Part shown: in pieces, positions 1 to 8,595 of the stretch
Layout: every line of letters begins with the position of its first letter
Position numbering within the stretch: the stretch's first letter is position 1
Source of the DNA: Bipolaris cookei
Taxonomy: Eukaryota > Ascomycota > Dothideomycetes > Pleosporales > Pleosporaceae
Direction of reading: 5' to 3'
DNA: 40,377 nucleotides
NCBI GenBank assembly: GCA_002286855.1
Contig: NRSV01000122.1
Coordinates: forward strand, 903-41,279
The notes under the pieces: generated by a model
The model's input: the letters and a program-made list of their open reading frames with translations, nothing else
Told to the model about the DNA's origin: nothing
Databases searched by the model: none
Program-made: the position numbers and the translations under genes

Positions 1-1361
1 AATCGAAAATACGCTCTGCGAGCTATACAACTAGCTCCAACCCATCCAATTACAAAAGCTATTGCAAGGCTACAAAAAACAACCCTGCAACTATCAAAAA
101 ACCCAAACAAGACCAGACAACTACGGACTATCACGAGCTCCATCCCATCTACCCAAGAGATAGAAGAGATCATTCCATATCGGTTCAGACCATGGGATTC
201 TCTTAACTACAGTATCTCTATATCAAAGAAATCTAAAGAAGAAGAGGCAGCCACACACAAAGATTATATCCAAACGATAGAGGATAACTCTATAGTAATC
301 TACTCAGATGCCTCCAAAACGAAAGACGGAGATGGGAGAGGAGTAGGCCTAGCAGTCTACAACCTAAACCAAGAAGAAACACACGCAGAGACAAAGAATA
401 TAGGCGAGAACCAACTCGTTTATAATGGAGAGCTTAAAGACATTACAACAGCCTTTGAATACGCTGCTAAAACTGCTGCTAAAGACCAAGATATCCACGT
501 CTACGCTGACAACCAAGCTGCGATCTATAGGCTCCAGAGTCTATCAGATAAGCCTGGCCAGCAGTGGGTAATTCGGTGCCAAAAAGCAGCCAAAGCTATC
601 CTAAACAGAAAAGCGAAGATCTTCTTGAAATGGGCGCCAGGCCATACAGATATCGAAGGAAACGAAAAAGCAGACTCCTTAGCCAAGGAAGCTACAAAAC
701 AAACACCAAAAAATCACAAACAAGCCTAGCCTTCCTAGGCACCAAGATCAAGCTCCTTCAACGAGCCAGCCAAGCAAAAGAGTGGAGAAAGTACAGGGAA
801 AAAGCAAGAGAGAGAAAGACTAGCTACGGAGTTATCTTCGTGTTACGAACCTGAAGGGAGGAGGCACGGCGGTTAAGTTAAGAAGCATCGACGACCAGTC
901 GACCCAGCCATATGTAACGCGGGGGCACGTATCACGTGACCTCCTCGGTGGCGCATGCCCGAGGAAAGGTCTTGGCAGACCCCTCGTACATAAGCCACCG
1001 AGGAATAGTCCTCGCACATAAGCCACCGAGGAATACTCGGGCTCCTCTGACCGAGGGTTACGAGCATCAAAAGTATATAGTAATAGGCATCGAACCCCTA
1101 GGGCTCGATGTGTTCAACTTAAGTTACGAGTACAAGTACAATATACGAGTTACTTGCAGAAACACTGTTCATACCACCCTGTCACTTCATCCGCGAAAAC
1201 CAACCCAAGAGTCTTGACACCAGAAGTCTTATATTACTTCCACTCAAGATCCTACTCTTAACACTTCGATCTAAAGCTCAAAAACCAACTAGCAATCCCT
1301 AGAGGCACGAACAGAGATATTTCTAGCTCTTTCTATTCTCTTAAGATAGGACATGGATACT
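1..1361 (+). mobile_element. LINE (Tad1-like) fragment, RNase H region, frameshifted and interrupted
   Basis: Frame 1 from the window edge encodes the C-terminal part of a non-LTR retrotransposon ORF2. It closely matches the minus-strand LINE at 30382-31911. RNase H motifs are visible: YSDAS (first Asp, near 300-315), YNGEL (Glu, near 420), YADNQAA (second Asp, near 500) and NEKADSLAKEA (third Asp, near 660-690). A run of six A after position 694 is one A shorter than the homologue needs, so the frame shifts by one and meets TAG at 727-729. The correct frame continues in the next register to 840. There a solo LTR is inserted, and the LINE resumes at 1264 and stops abruptly at about 1361, before the zinc-finger C-terminus and the 3' UTR. 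The 5' part lies outside the window. It is a dead copy, and losing its 3' end is unusual for a LINE, whose copies normally keep it. Confidence 0.88.
841..1263 (+). repeat. Solo LTR of the Gypsy element, with target duplication
   Basis: This 423-bp LTR begins TGTTACG and ends CTTAACA (TG...CA, with a 5-bp inverted end TGTTA/TAACA). It differs from the two LTRs of the complete element at 1857-8595 by one base that I noticed (CCCC in place of CTCC near 980). It is flanked by a perfect 5-bp target duplication, CTTCG, at 836-840 and 1264-1268. Removing the LTR and one CTTCG restores the LINE reading. It therefore arose by insertion of a full element into the LINE followed by LTR-LTR recombination that removed the interior. 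It carries the same internal repeats and TATA-like box as the other two copies. Confidence 0.95.
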
Positions 1362-1362
1362 N
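1362..1362. other. Single ambiguous base N at a LINE/host-gene junction
   Basis: The only N seen in the window sits where LINE sequence (ending about 1361) meets the 3' end of the AhpD-like gene (from 1363 on the minus strand). It could be an ordinary uncertain call or the mark of an assembly join. Because LINE similarity stops here before the LINE 3' end, the junction itself should be treated with caution. Confidence 0.7.
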
Positions 1363-1856
1363 CCGTCTTTCCACGATTTCTTCAGACCATGGATATGGCC
1401 CATTAGCTGCAGACTAAATGGCCGACTCGCACGCAAACATGCAATAGCGCACAGGCTGGTCATTACACGTCCGATTATCATTTCGCCATGCCGTGCTAGT
1501 AGTCCACCATAAACATGGTTTCTAACGTAGTTGGCAAGGTTGGGATGAGCATTTGCTAGTTTGCGCTCAATAACGCTTCCCTTCGGGTGGTGGATAGCAT
1601 CCCATAGGCCCCTGCCCTGCTCGTTGATGAATTCAATGTTACCTGCATTTACACAATCCAATGGCGTAGTGCCCAAAGACGATCTGACAGCTGGAGGCAG
1701 AGAAGCACGGAAGGCAGCGAGGATGTCCATGATTTGCGGAAGCTTGTTACAATTAGCAGTCAGACTAACTCATACTGGACATATCGGTGCGTACGCTGAC
1801 AACAGCTATGCCTCTTAACCCAATTTCTCGCATGAGTTCGGCAACAGCGATGCTGC

Positions 1857-2279
1857 TGTTACGAACCTGAAGGGAGGAGGCACGGCGGTTAAGTTAAGAA
1901 GCATCGACGACCAGTCGACCCAGCCATATGTAACGCGGGGGCACGTATCACGTGACCTCCTCGGTGGCGCATGCCCGAGGAAAGGTCTTGGCAGACTCCT
2001 CGTACATAAGCCACCGAGGAATAGTCCTCGCACATAAGCCACCGAGGAATACTCGGGCTCCTCTGACCGAGGGTTACGAGCATCAAAAGTATATAGTAAT
2101 AGGCATCGAACCCCTAGGGCTCGATGTGTTCAACTTAAGTTACGAGTACAAGTACAATATACGAGTTACTTGCAGAAACACTGTTCATACCACCCTGTCA
2201 CTTCATCCGCGAAAACCAACCCAAGAGTCTTGACACCAGAAGTCTTATATTACTTCCACTCAAGATCCTACTCTTAACA
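1857..2279 (+). repeat. 5' LTR of the Gypsy element
   Basis: TGTTACG...CTTAACA, 423 bp. A 20-nt block (acataagccaccgaggaata) occurs at 2004-2023 and again at 2032-2051, a 28-nt period. Its CCACCGAGG core is the reverse complement of CCTCGGTGG at 1959-1967, so strong hairpins can form. An E-box-like palindrome lies in GTATCACGTGA (1945-1955). A TATA-like stretch (aaaagtatatagtaat, near 2083-2099) is the best promoter candidate, and a further inverted repeat, TCGAACCCCTAGGGCTCGA, follows at about 2106-2124. The assignment of U3, R and U5 is not fixed by sequence alone. Confidence 0.93.
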
Positions 2280-2296
2280 CTTTGAACACCCTCACG

Positions 2297-4273
2297 ATGA
2301 GCGACATTGCTATGGACACTCCCGACGCTTCCCAGACCGGAGGATCTTCCGTGCGTGGTAACAAGCCCGACTTGTACCATGGCGACCGTAACAAGCTCGA
2401 AGCTTGGCTCCTCCAGGTCGACCGTTTCTTCCACCTCCAGGGAGATCGCATTGAAGACAACGACAAGGTTGTCCTGGCCACCACCTACCTACGAGGTGAC
2501 GCTGAGAAATGGGCCAATCCGATCATCCAACGTTACATGGACGACAGCATTACAGATGCAGACAACACCACCCTAGTCGAGGACTGGGATGCTTTCAAAA
2601 CCAAGATGCGACAGAACTTCTCACCATTCAAGGAATCGTTGGTCGCGGAACAAAAGATTCAGGTCTTACGCCAGACCAAGTCTGCCGCCGACTACACGAC
2701 CCTATTCCAACAACATGCGATCAAGATCGACTGGGACGACAACGCCCTCATGCGCATGTACCGCCAGGGTTTGAAACCCATGGTACGCAGGGAACTTATG
2801 AGAAGTGGCGCCAGCATCACCAACCTCAACGAACTCATGGAAGAGGCAATCCGAATTGACAACGATATTTACGAACTTATGTTGGAAGAACGACTGTTTA
2901 GCCAGGGAATGCGCACGCAGAACGATCGGCCTCGACAACAGCAAAACCGACGTTCTTACCCTAACACGGGAAAACAACGAAATTATGTTCCCAGGACCCC
3001 TGGAGCCTACAAGGGATACGGTGCGGAACCGATGCACCTTGACAACATCAATAAAGGCAAGGGACCGGGACAGCACAACAATGAACAGCATAAGAACAAG
3101 AAGAAGTTCAGCTGTTACAACTGTGGCAAGGAAGGCCACATGGCACGCGACTGTCGAAGCAAGGACACCAATAAGGTTAAAAGACAGATCAACGTACTCC
3201 GAAGGAAATCGGAGCTGGATGACAACGAAGATTGGAACGTTGTGTACCAACCAAAGGTCACCATAACCCCAGGAGCGGAACATTTCATTAAGGAAATGCA
3301 GGACCTTACCATTACGGCACCCGAAGAGCCGGATGAAGACTCTGACGAAGAATACGAGACACCCTCAGAAGAGGAAGAACCAGTTGAGACAACTACCAAG
3401 TACGAGAAGATGGCACGATTCAAAGAAAAACATCGACCATCGACGCCGCGCCCCAAGCGACGGGACAGCGCACTTACGGCACTAACACCAGTGAACAAAG
3501 ATGACGATCCAGTATACGTGGAACGCCAAATCAACCAGTTACGACAACTTTTGAATATGTCGGACATCGCATATGCTTACGAGGGGAGCGAACCAAGCAC
3601 ATTGATTCAAATGTACCAGGACTTGTGGCATCTGCGATCGAACATCGACTTCTACGAAATCAGTACTGACCAACGGCTGATGTCCTACCAACGCATCACG
3701 GCAAACCTCGAAAGACTAGAAGAACAAGTCAAGGATGCTCGACAAGAGGAAACAAGCCAAGTCCACGATCCAGCAACAGCACCACAATGGGCCATACAAG
3801 CTCAAGCCGATTGGGCAAGGGATAATATATACCAACTCAGCCAATACTGGTACCACCCCAACAGCACCCAGCACGCCAGGATACACTGGACAGCGTGCGA
3901 GGCCACGTTCTGTTCAGCACACTACAATGCCAAACAAGACGCAGGACGCTTTCCAGAACGAGTCAAAGGAGCACCACGATGCAAATGGTTGTGGTTCGAA
4001 TGCAACAATGACCTCTGTGCAAAACACCTATGGGAAAAGAGGGACAAAGTCCACTTTCCAGGACACACCAACGCCAAGGATGTCATTGACATGCAGCTTA
4101 CCTACAGCAACGGCAATACGAGAGAATGCGAACAACAACACTGGCAAACATGTCTCAGCGACGAATGTGACAAACACCGAACTGTAAAAGAATATCAGGG
4201 CTACGGACAACCACAGTCTTTTTTAGGCCAACGCCACGAGAGCAAGGCCCCTCCAGGGAGATCAACACAGTAA
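2297..4273 (+). CDS. gag: Gag polyprotein with CCHC zinc knuckle
   Basis: 658 residues from the first ATG (2297), 17 nt after the LTR; the frame is open slightly upstream but without an ATG. Residues about 20-210 form the capsid-like region typical of Gypsy Gag (RNKLEAWLLQVDRFF and later). A basic, Gln/Asn-rich linker leads to the zinc knuckle CYNCGKEGHMARDC (residues 273-286, C-x2-C-x4-H-x4-C), which binds RNA. An acidic stretch follows (about 340-370). The C-terminal 150 residues carry a motif W-x2-C-x4-C-x2-H three times, at residues 531-542, 566-577 and 616-627. This is not part of standard Gag and may be a further metal-binding module. The frame ends at TAA 4273 and overlaps the pol frame (open from 4171), with the slippery heptamer at 4219-4225. 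Confidence 0.93.
   Translation: MSDIAMDTPDASQTGGSSVRGNKPDLYHGDRNKLEAWLLQVDRFFHLQGDRIEDNDKVVLATTYLRGDAEKWANPIIQRYMDDSITDADNTTLVEDWDAFKTKMRQNFSPFKESLVAEQKIQVLRQTKSAADYTTLFQQHAIKIDWDDNALMRMYRQGLKPMVRRELMRSGASITNLNELMEEAIRIDNDIYELMLEERLFSQGMRTQNDRPRQQQNRRSYPNTGKQRNYVPRTPGAYKGYGAEPMHLDNINKGKGPGQHNNEQHKNKKKFSCYNCGKEGHMARDCRSKDTNKVKRQINVLRRKSELDDNEDWNVVYQPKVTITPGAEHFIKEMQDLTITAPEEPDEDSDEEYETPSEEEEPVETTTKYEKMARFKEKHRPSTPRPKRRDSALTALTPVNKDDDPVYVERQINQLRQLLNMSDIAYAYEGSEPSTLIQMYQDLWHLRSNIDFYEISTDQRLMSYQRITANLERLEEQVKDARQEETSQVHDPATAPQWAIQAQADWARDNIYQLSQYWYHPNSTQHARIHWTACEATFCSAHYNAKQDAGRFPERVKGAPRCKWLWFECNNDLCAKHLWEKRDKVHFPGHTNAKDVIDMQLTYSNGNTRECEQQHWQTCLSDECDKHRTVKEYQGYGQPQSFLGQRHESKAPPGRSTQ
4219..4225 (+). 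promoter_or_regulatory. -1 programmed ribosomal frameshift heptamer T TTT TTA
   Basis: In the Gag frame the codons read TCT TTT TTA (4217-4225), so the heptamer is X XXY YYZ with X=T, Y=T, Z=A, the classical U-UUU-UUA slippery sequence. Slipping back one base moves ribosomes from frame 2 (Gag) to frame 1 (Pol). Pol has no stop between TGA at 4168-4170 and its end at 7659, and Gag would otherwise stop 48 nt later at TAA 4271-4273. Position, frame and direction all agree. A downstream stimulatory structure was not established; the GC-rich stretch from 4226 to about 4262 is where it would lie. Confidence 0.85.
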
Positions 4274-7200
4274 ACCCCCTAGGATTAATCAAGCTCACAG
4301 TGAAGCTTAACGGAATACGGATGCAGGCACTAGTGGATTCCGGATCACAGGCAAATTACGTTTCAGCGCACGCAGTCAAGAAAGCCGGACTTACAACACT
4401 GCGGAAACAACAGCCATATCCACTACAAGTAGCCAACGGCGAACCAATGCCAGGAGAAAACGAAATCACGAAAGAAGTCAAACAAGCGACACTTAGCATC
4501 CAAGAGCATGAGGAGAAATTAGACCTAGACGTCTTTGGACTAGCTACCCACGACATCATCCTAGGACTCCCATGGCTAACAGAACACAACCCGCGGATCG
4601 ACTGGAAGTCGAAAGTGTTCAAATTCGAGTGCTGCGGAGCAGGCGCAACCGCAAGCCAGCCTACGCATCGGCAGAGTTCGATGGTAGATGAGAGTAACAT
4701 TGCCAAGCAGTGCAATATCGCAGAAAGAGAAGCGAACTCGAAAGGCAGTTCCCAGAGCAGGAAGCCAAACTCAGCAGATACCGAAACCAGGCCAACGGAT
4801 CAAGACGCTAGAGCAAAGGAGGAAAGCGCACCTCCAGAGATCCCTGAACAATACAAGAAATTCGAGCACTTATTTCAGGAAGTGGTAGACGAACAAGCGT
4901 TACCAGAGCATAAACCCTGGGACCACGAAATAGTCCTACAGGAGGGAAAGCAACCGACTTTCGGCCCAATTTACCAACTATCGGAACGAGAACTTGCAGT
5001 ACTACGAGAGTACATAGACAAGTCCCTTAAGAAAGGATATATACGACCGTCGAAATCCCCAGCAGGATATCCAATCATGTTCGTACCAAAGAAGGACGGA
5101 ACAGATCGACTATGCGTCGACTACAGGCAACTCAACGACATCACAGTCAAGAATCGATATCCGTTACCAAACATTACCGAACTTACGGATCGATTATCTC
5201 GAGCAAAGATCTTCACAGCATTAGATCTACGAGACGGATACCACCTTATCAGAATCAAGAAGGGTGAAGAATGGAAAACGGCTTTCCGAACACGATACGG
5301 ACACTACGAATACACAGTCATGCCGTTTGGGCTAACAAACGCCCCGGCCACGTTCCAAGAACTCATCAACAACGTACTCAGGCCCTATCTGGATATATTC
5401 GTCATCGCCTACCTAGATGACATCCTAATCTACTCAGAGAACGAGGCACAACACACCAAACACGTCATGAAAGTACTTCAAGCTCTTGACGAGTACAGCC
5501 TTCGACTCAAGCTGAAGAAGTGTGAATTTCACAAGACTAAGGTCAACTTTCTAGGCTACGTAGTAGGGACCCATGGAGTACAAATGAGCGAAGAAAAGAT
5601 CCAAGTCATCAAGGACTGGCCAACACCCGAATCAGTCAAGGATATTCAAGCATTCCTAGGATTCGTGAACTTCAACAGAAAGTTCATCAAGGATTACTCC
5701 AAAATCGCCATACCCCTCACAAGGATGACGAAGAAAGACAACAAATTCGAATGGAATGACGAAGCCGACAGAGCCTTCAACACGCTCAAAGAAGCATGCA
5801 TTACACCACCATGCTTCCGGATATTCGTATCAGGGGTACCACTGAAATTCGAAACTGACGCATCGGACCTAGCCCTAGGCGGCTGCGCCAGCATTTACAT
5901 TGATAACGAATGGCACCCGATAGCATACTATTCAAGAAAATTCTCAGGACCAGAAGAACGATACGACGTACACGACAAAGAACTACTAGCAATAGTAGCA
6001 TGCCTACAACATTGGCGAGTATACGCAGAAAGCTGCTCAGAACTCACTATCTACACAGACCACAAGAACCTCGTCCACTTCACTACAACGAAGGTCCTCA
6101 ACAGACGACAGACCCGATGGGCTGAACTACTCGGACAATACAAGTTCAAGATCGTATATACACCAGGAAAAGAAAACGGCAGAGCAGACGCTCTCAGTAG
6201 AAGACCAGACATCGCAGGAACCAAGGAAATAATCAATACCGCGATACTCAAACAAAACGAAGATGGATCATTGGAACCAGCTAAGACCATCAACGGAATA
6301 CTCAAGGCAAGAAACGACATATCTGAGGAACATCAAGAGGAAATCATTCGACAACACCACGACGACCCTGTACATGGACATCCAGGGATCACCAGAACTA
6401 TGGAACTCATTCGACGCAACTATGAGTTCACCAACATGAAAGAGAAAGTCACATCCTTCATCACCAAGTGTGAAGAATGTCAAAAGAACAAGCACAGCAC
6501 TCACGCACCCTATGGAGAAATGCAAGCACAAGAACTTCCAAGCATACCTTGGGAAGATATCTCTATGGATTTCGTAACAGGACTACCTGACTCAAGAGAC
6601 CCGGCAACCAACGTAGCATACAACGCCATACTAGTTGTAGTAGACCGATTCACTAAACAAGCCGAATACATACCATTCAGGAAGGACTACGACACGGAGC
6701 AACTGGCGTACATCTTCAATGATAAGGTTGTCAGACACCACAGAATACCAAAGTCAATCATCAGCGACAGAGACAAGCTATTCACATCAAACTTCTGGAC
6801 ATCTCTCATGGCAGAAATAGGCACGAAAAGAAAATTGTCAACAGCTTACCATCCAGAAACCGACGGACAAACGGAAAGAACAAATCGAACAATGAAAACA
6901 TACCTCAGGATATACACCAATCATCAACAAAATAATTGGGTAAAACTACTACCCATGGCACAACTGGCATACAACAACAAACTTTCAGAATCAACAAAAC
7001 AAACACCATTCTACGCAAACCACGGAAGACACCCAAATCTCTTTACACGAACATTGCCAAGCATAAAAACAGAAGCCGCAATAGCTACTGCGGACGAAAT
7101 GAAGAAAATACATGAAGAAATGAAGAAAGCAATCGAGAAAGCACAACAGCAAAGCATATCACAAGTCAACAAGAAAAGAAAAATGGCACCTCAGCTGAAA

Positions 7201-7659
7201 GAGGGGGATAAAGTATACCTGTCAACAAAAAACCTTCGCACGACACGACCAAGCAAAGGACTAGACAACACGTGGGTCGGGCCATTTTTAATCTCCAAAC
7301 AAAACGGACCCGTCACATACACACTTGACCTACCACCAGACGCAAAGGTACACCCAAGGTTTCACGTCAAATTATTGAAGCCAGCAGATCCCACGACACC
7401 AATACAAAAAACATTTCATTTCGAAGCAGAAGAGGAGAACGAATACTACGTCGAGAAAATCCTAGCACATCGAAACACACGCAACGGAACGAAATACCTG
7501 ATCAAATGGTTAGGATACCCAGACAGCGAAAATACATGGGAACCGGAAGGCAACCTATCCAGCTGCCAACAAATGGTTAAGGAATACGGGAAAAACTTAC
7601 CATCAAGACGAGAAGACGGGAGCTTCACCGGGGGCCGCGGGAGATGCCATGGCATCTAA
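4219..7659 (+). CDS. pol: Pol polyprotein: protease, RT, RNase H, integrase, chromodomain
   Basis: Probably made as Gag-Pol by -1 frameshifting at 4219-4225; the first recognisable domain starts near 4300, where the only nearby start-like codon is GTG. Numbering from 4300: aspartic protease ALVDSGSQANY (catalytic D13); reverse transcriptase with YLDD at 371-374; RNase H starting FETDASD (D520); integrase zinc finger with HHDDPVHGHPG then CEEC (724-727); integrase core with D757, D823 (SDRDKLF) and E859 (GQTERTNR), giving the usual D,D35E spacing; GPF-type linker (WVGPFLI); chromodomain from about 1048 (YYVEKIL...YLIKWLGY...NTWEPE). Chromodomains direct integration to modified histones in related elements. 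All catalytic residues are present and there are no stops. The last 57 nt overlap the antisense ORF tail to tail. Confidence 0.95.
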   Translation, partial: FFRPTPREQGPSREINTVNPLGLIKLTVKLNGIRMQALVDSGSQANYVSAHAVKKAGLTTLRKQQPYPLQVANGEPMPGENEITKEVKQATLSIQEHEEKLDLDVFGLATHDIILGLPWLTEHNPRIDWKSKVFKFECCGAGATASQPTHRQSSMVDESNIAKQCNIAEREANSKGSSQSRKPNSADTETRPTDQDARAKEESAPPEIPEQYKKFEHLFQEVVDEQALPEHKPWDHEIVLQEGKQPTFGPIYQLSERELAVLREYIDKSLKKGYIRPSKSPAGYPIMFVPKKDGTDRLCVDYRQLNDITVKNRYPLPNITELTDRLSRAKIFTALDLRDGYHLIRIKKGEEWKTAFRTRYGHYEYTVMPFGLTNAPATFQELINNVLRPYLDIFVIAYLDDILIYSENEAQHTKHVMKVLQALDEYSLRLKLKKCEFHKTKVNFLGYVVGTHGVQMSEEKIQVIKDWPTPESVKDIQAFLGFVNFNRKFIKDYSKIAIPLTRMTKKDNKFEWNDEADRAFNTLKEACITPPCFRIFVSGVPLKFETDASDLALGGCASIYIDNEWHPIAYYSRKFSGPEERYDVHDKELLAIVACLQHWRVYAESCSELTIYTDHKNLVHFTTTKVLNRRQTRWAELLGQYKFKIVYTPGKENGRADALSRRPDIAGTKEIINTAILKQNEDGSLEPAKTINGILKARNDISEEHQEEIIRQHHDDPVHGHPGITRTMELIRRNYEFTNMKEKVTSFITKCEECQKNKHSTHAPYGEMQAQELPSIPWEDISMDFVTGLPDSRDPATNVAYNAILVVVDRFTKQAEYIPFRKDYDTEQLAYIFNDKVVRHHRIPKSIISDRDKLFTSNFWTSLMAEIGTKRKLSTAYHPETDGQTERTNRTMKTYLRIYTNHQQNNWVKLLPMAQLAYNNKLSESTKQTPFYANHGRHPNLFTRTLPSIKTEAAIATADEMKKIHEEMKKAIEKAQQQSISQVNKKRKMAPQLKEGDKVYLSTKNLRTTRPSKGLDNTWVGPFLISKQNGPVTYTLDLPPDAKVHPRFHVKLLKPADPTTPIQKTFHFEAEEENEYYVEKILAHRNTRNGTKYLIKWLGYPDSENTWEPEGNLSSCQQMVKEYGKNLPSRREDGSFTGGRGRCHGI

Positions 7660-8115
7660 ATAGCCCAAAGTACTCCACATCATCGGCGAGAACCCCACCA
7701 ACGCATCAGCCGCGGGGCAATCCGAGGACTCTTGCGCGTCCACGTCATCACCACCCTCGCGCAAAGAGTTCGCCAGACACATGGTCTTCTTCGCAGCACG
7801 CTCTTCAGCCTGCTTCAAAATCTTCTTATTTCGCATCAAGCGCGAAATCACTTGAGCCAACAATTTTACATCTTCATCCACTTTCTTTTGATACTCTTCA
7901 CGAGTCTTGTCTAAGGACACCCACGACATGTTAACACACGGGTGACCCAGACGAGTGCACTCGGAGCACTTCAGACGCTTGCCGTCGACCTCGGGCATCG
8001 CGACGCACTGACGGTTGTTCGCAAAACAATAATCGCAGGGGACGGGCGCGGGAAGACCGTTGCGACGAATCTCAAGGGCAAGACGAAGATGTTCTTTGGA
8101 CCTGGGGACGGACAT
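7603..8115 (-). CDS. Antisense zinc-cluster protein carried by the Gypsy element
   Basis: 170 residues on the minus strand from ATG 8115 (MSVPRSKEHLRLALEIRRNG); the frame is open back into the 3' LTR, but this ATG is the first outside it. Cysteines lie as C-x2-C-x6-C-x12-C-x2-C-x6-C, starting at CDYCFANNRQC and ending at CSECTRLGHPC, which is the spacing of the fungal Zn(II)2Cys6 (GAL4-type) DNA-binding domain. A basic/acidic, probably coiled-coil helix follows (KTREEYQKKVDEDVKLLAQ and onward), as in many zinc-cluster dimerisation regions, then a Ser/Pro/Ala-rich tail. It lacks the usual Lys-rich loop after the second Cys, so DNA binding is inferred only. The ORF fills nearly all the space between pol and the 3' LTR. 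It could be an element gene or a captured host gene fragment; it is intact, like gag and pol. Confidence 0.7.
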   Translation of the reverse strand: MSVPRSKEHLRLALEIRRNGLPAPVPCDYCFANNRQCVAMPEVDGKRLKCSECTRLGHPCVNMSWVSLDKTREEYQKKVDEDVKLLAQVISRLMRNKKILKQAEERAAKKTMCLANSLREGGDDVDAQESSDCPAADALVGFSPMMWSTLGYLDAMASPAAPGEAPVFSS

Positions 8116-8155
8116 CGTTAGCCACAGGCATACGGAAAAGCTTGAGGACAAGCTT

Positions 8156-8172
8156 AGGAAGGAGGAGGATGG
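8156..8172 (+). promoter_or_regulatory. Polypurine tract
   Basis: AGGAAGGAGGAGGATGG directly abuts the 3' LTR, purine in 16 of 17 bases. This is the expected primer for plus-strand DNA synthesis in LTR retrotransposons. Confidence 0.85.
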
Positions 8173-8595
8173 TGTTACGAACCTGAAGGGAGGAGGCACG
8201 GCGGTTAAGTTAAGAAGCATCGACGACCAGTCGACCCAGCCATATGTAACGCGGGGGCACGTATCACGTGACCTCCTCGGTGGCGCATGCCCGAGGAAAG
8301 GTCTTGGCAGACTCCTCGTACATAAGCCACCGAGGAATAGTCCTCGCACATAAGCCACCGAGGAATACTCGGGCTCCTCTGACCGAGGGTTACGAGCATC
8401 AAAAGTATATAGTAATAGGCATCGAACCCCTAGGGCTCGATGTGTTCAACTTAAGTTACGAGTACAAGTACAATATACGAGTTACTTGCAGAAACACTGT
8501 TCATACCACCCTGTCACTTCATCCGCGAAAACCAACCCAAGAGTCTTGACACCAGAAGTCTTATATTACTTCCACTCAAGATCCTACTCTTAACA
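8173..8595 (+). repeat. 3' LTR of the Gypsy element
   Basis: 423 bp. I found no difference from the 5' LTR by reading, which points to recent insertion. It ends TTAACA and is followed by the target duplication GCTGC (8596-8600), which falls inside the AhpD-like gene. Confidence 0.95.

Larger units (their letters stand above)
1857..8595 (+). mobile_element. Complete Ty3/Gypsy chromovirus retrotransposon
   Basis: A 6,739-bp element bounded by 423-bp direct LTRs (1857-2279 and 8173-8595) that read as identical, with a 5-bp target duplication GCTGC at 1852-1856 and 8596-8600. Its order is LTR, Gag, Pol (protease, reverse transcriptase, RNase H, integrase, chromodomain), an antisense ORF, a polypurine tract and LTR. 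Integrase before chromodomain and the GPF/Y-like linker place it among the chromoviruses of Metaviridae. Gag and Pol are both open and linked by a -1 frameshift site. Identical LTRs and no stops suggest a young and possibly active copy with no sign of RIP. I could not identify a convincing tRNA primer-binding site after 2279, so the priming mode is open (self-priming is known in some chromoviruses). Confidence 0.95.

Noticed and set aside
832..1217. Short open frames inside the Gypsy LTRs on both strands (repeated in 1815-2233 and 8205-8549)
   Set aside because: They recur in each LTR copy because the LTRs are identical, overlap each other on both strands and have no protein-like pattern.
2280..2300. 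tRNA primer-binding site just after the 5' LTR
   Set aside because: The sequence after 2279 (ctttgaacaccctcacg) did not match a tRNA 3' end that I could recall with confidence, so none is annotated.
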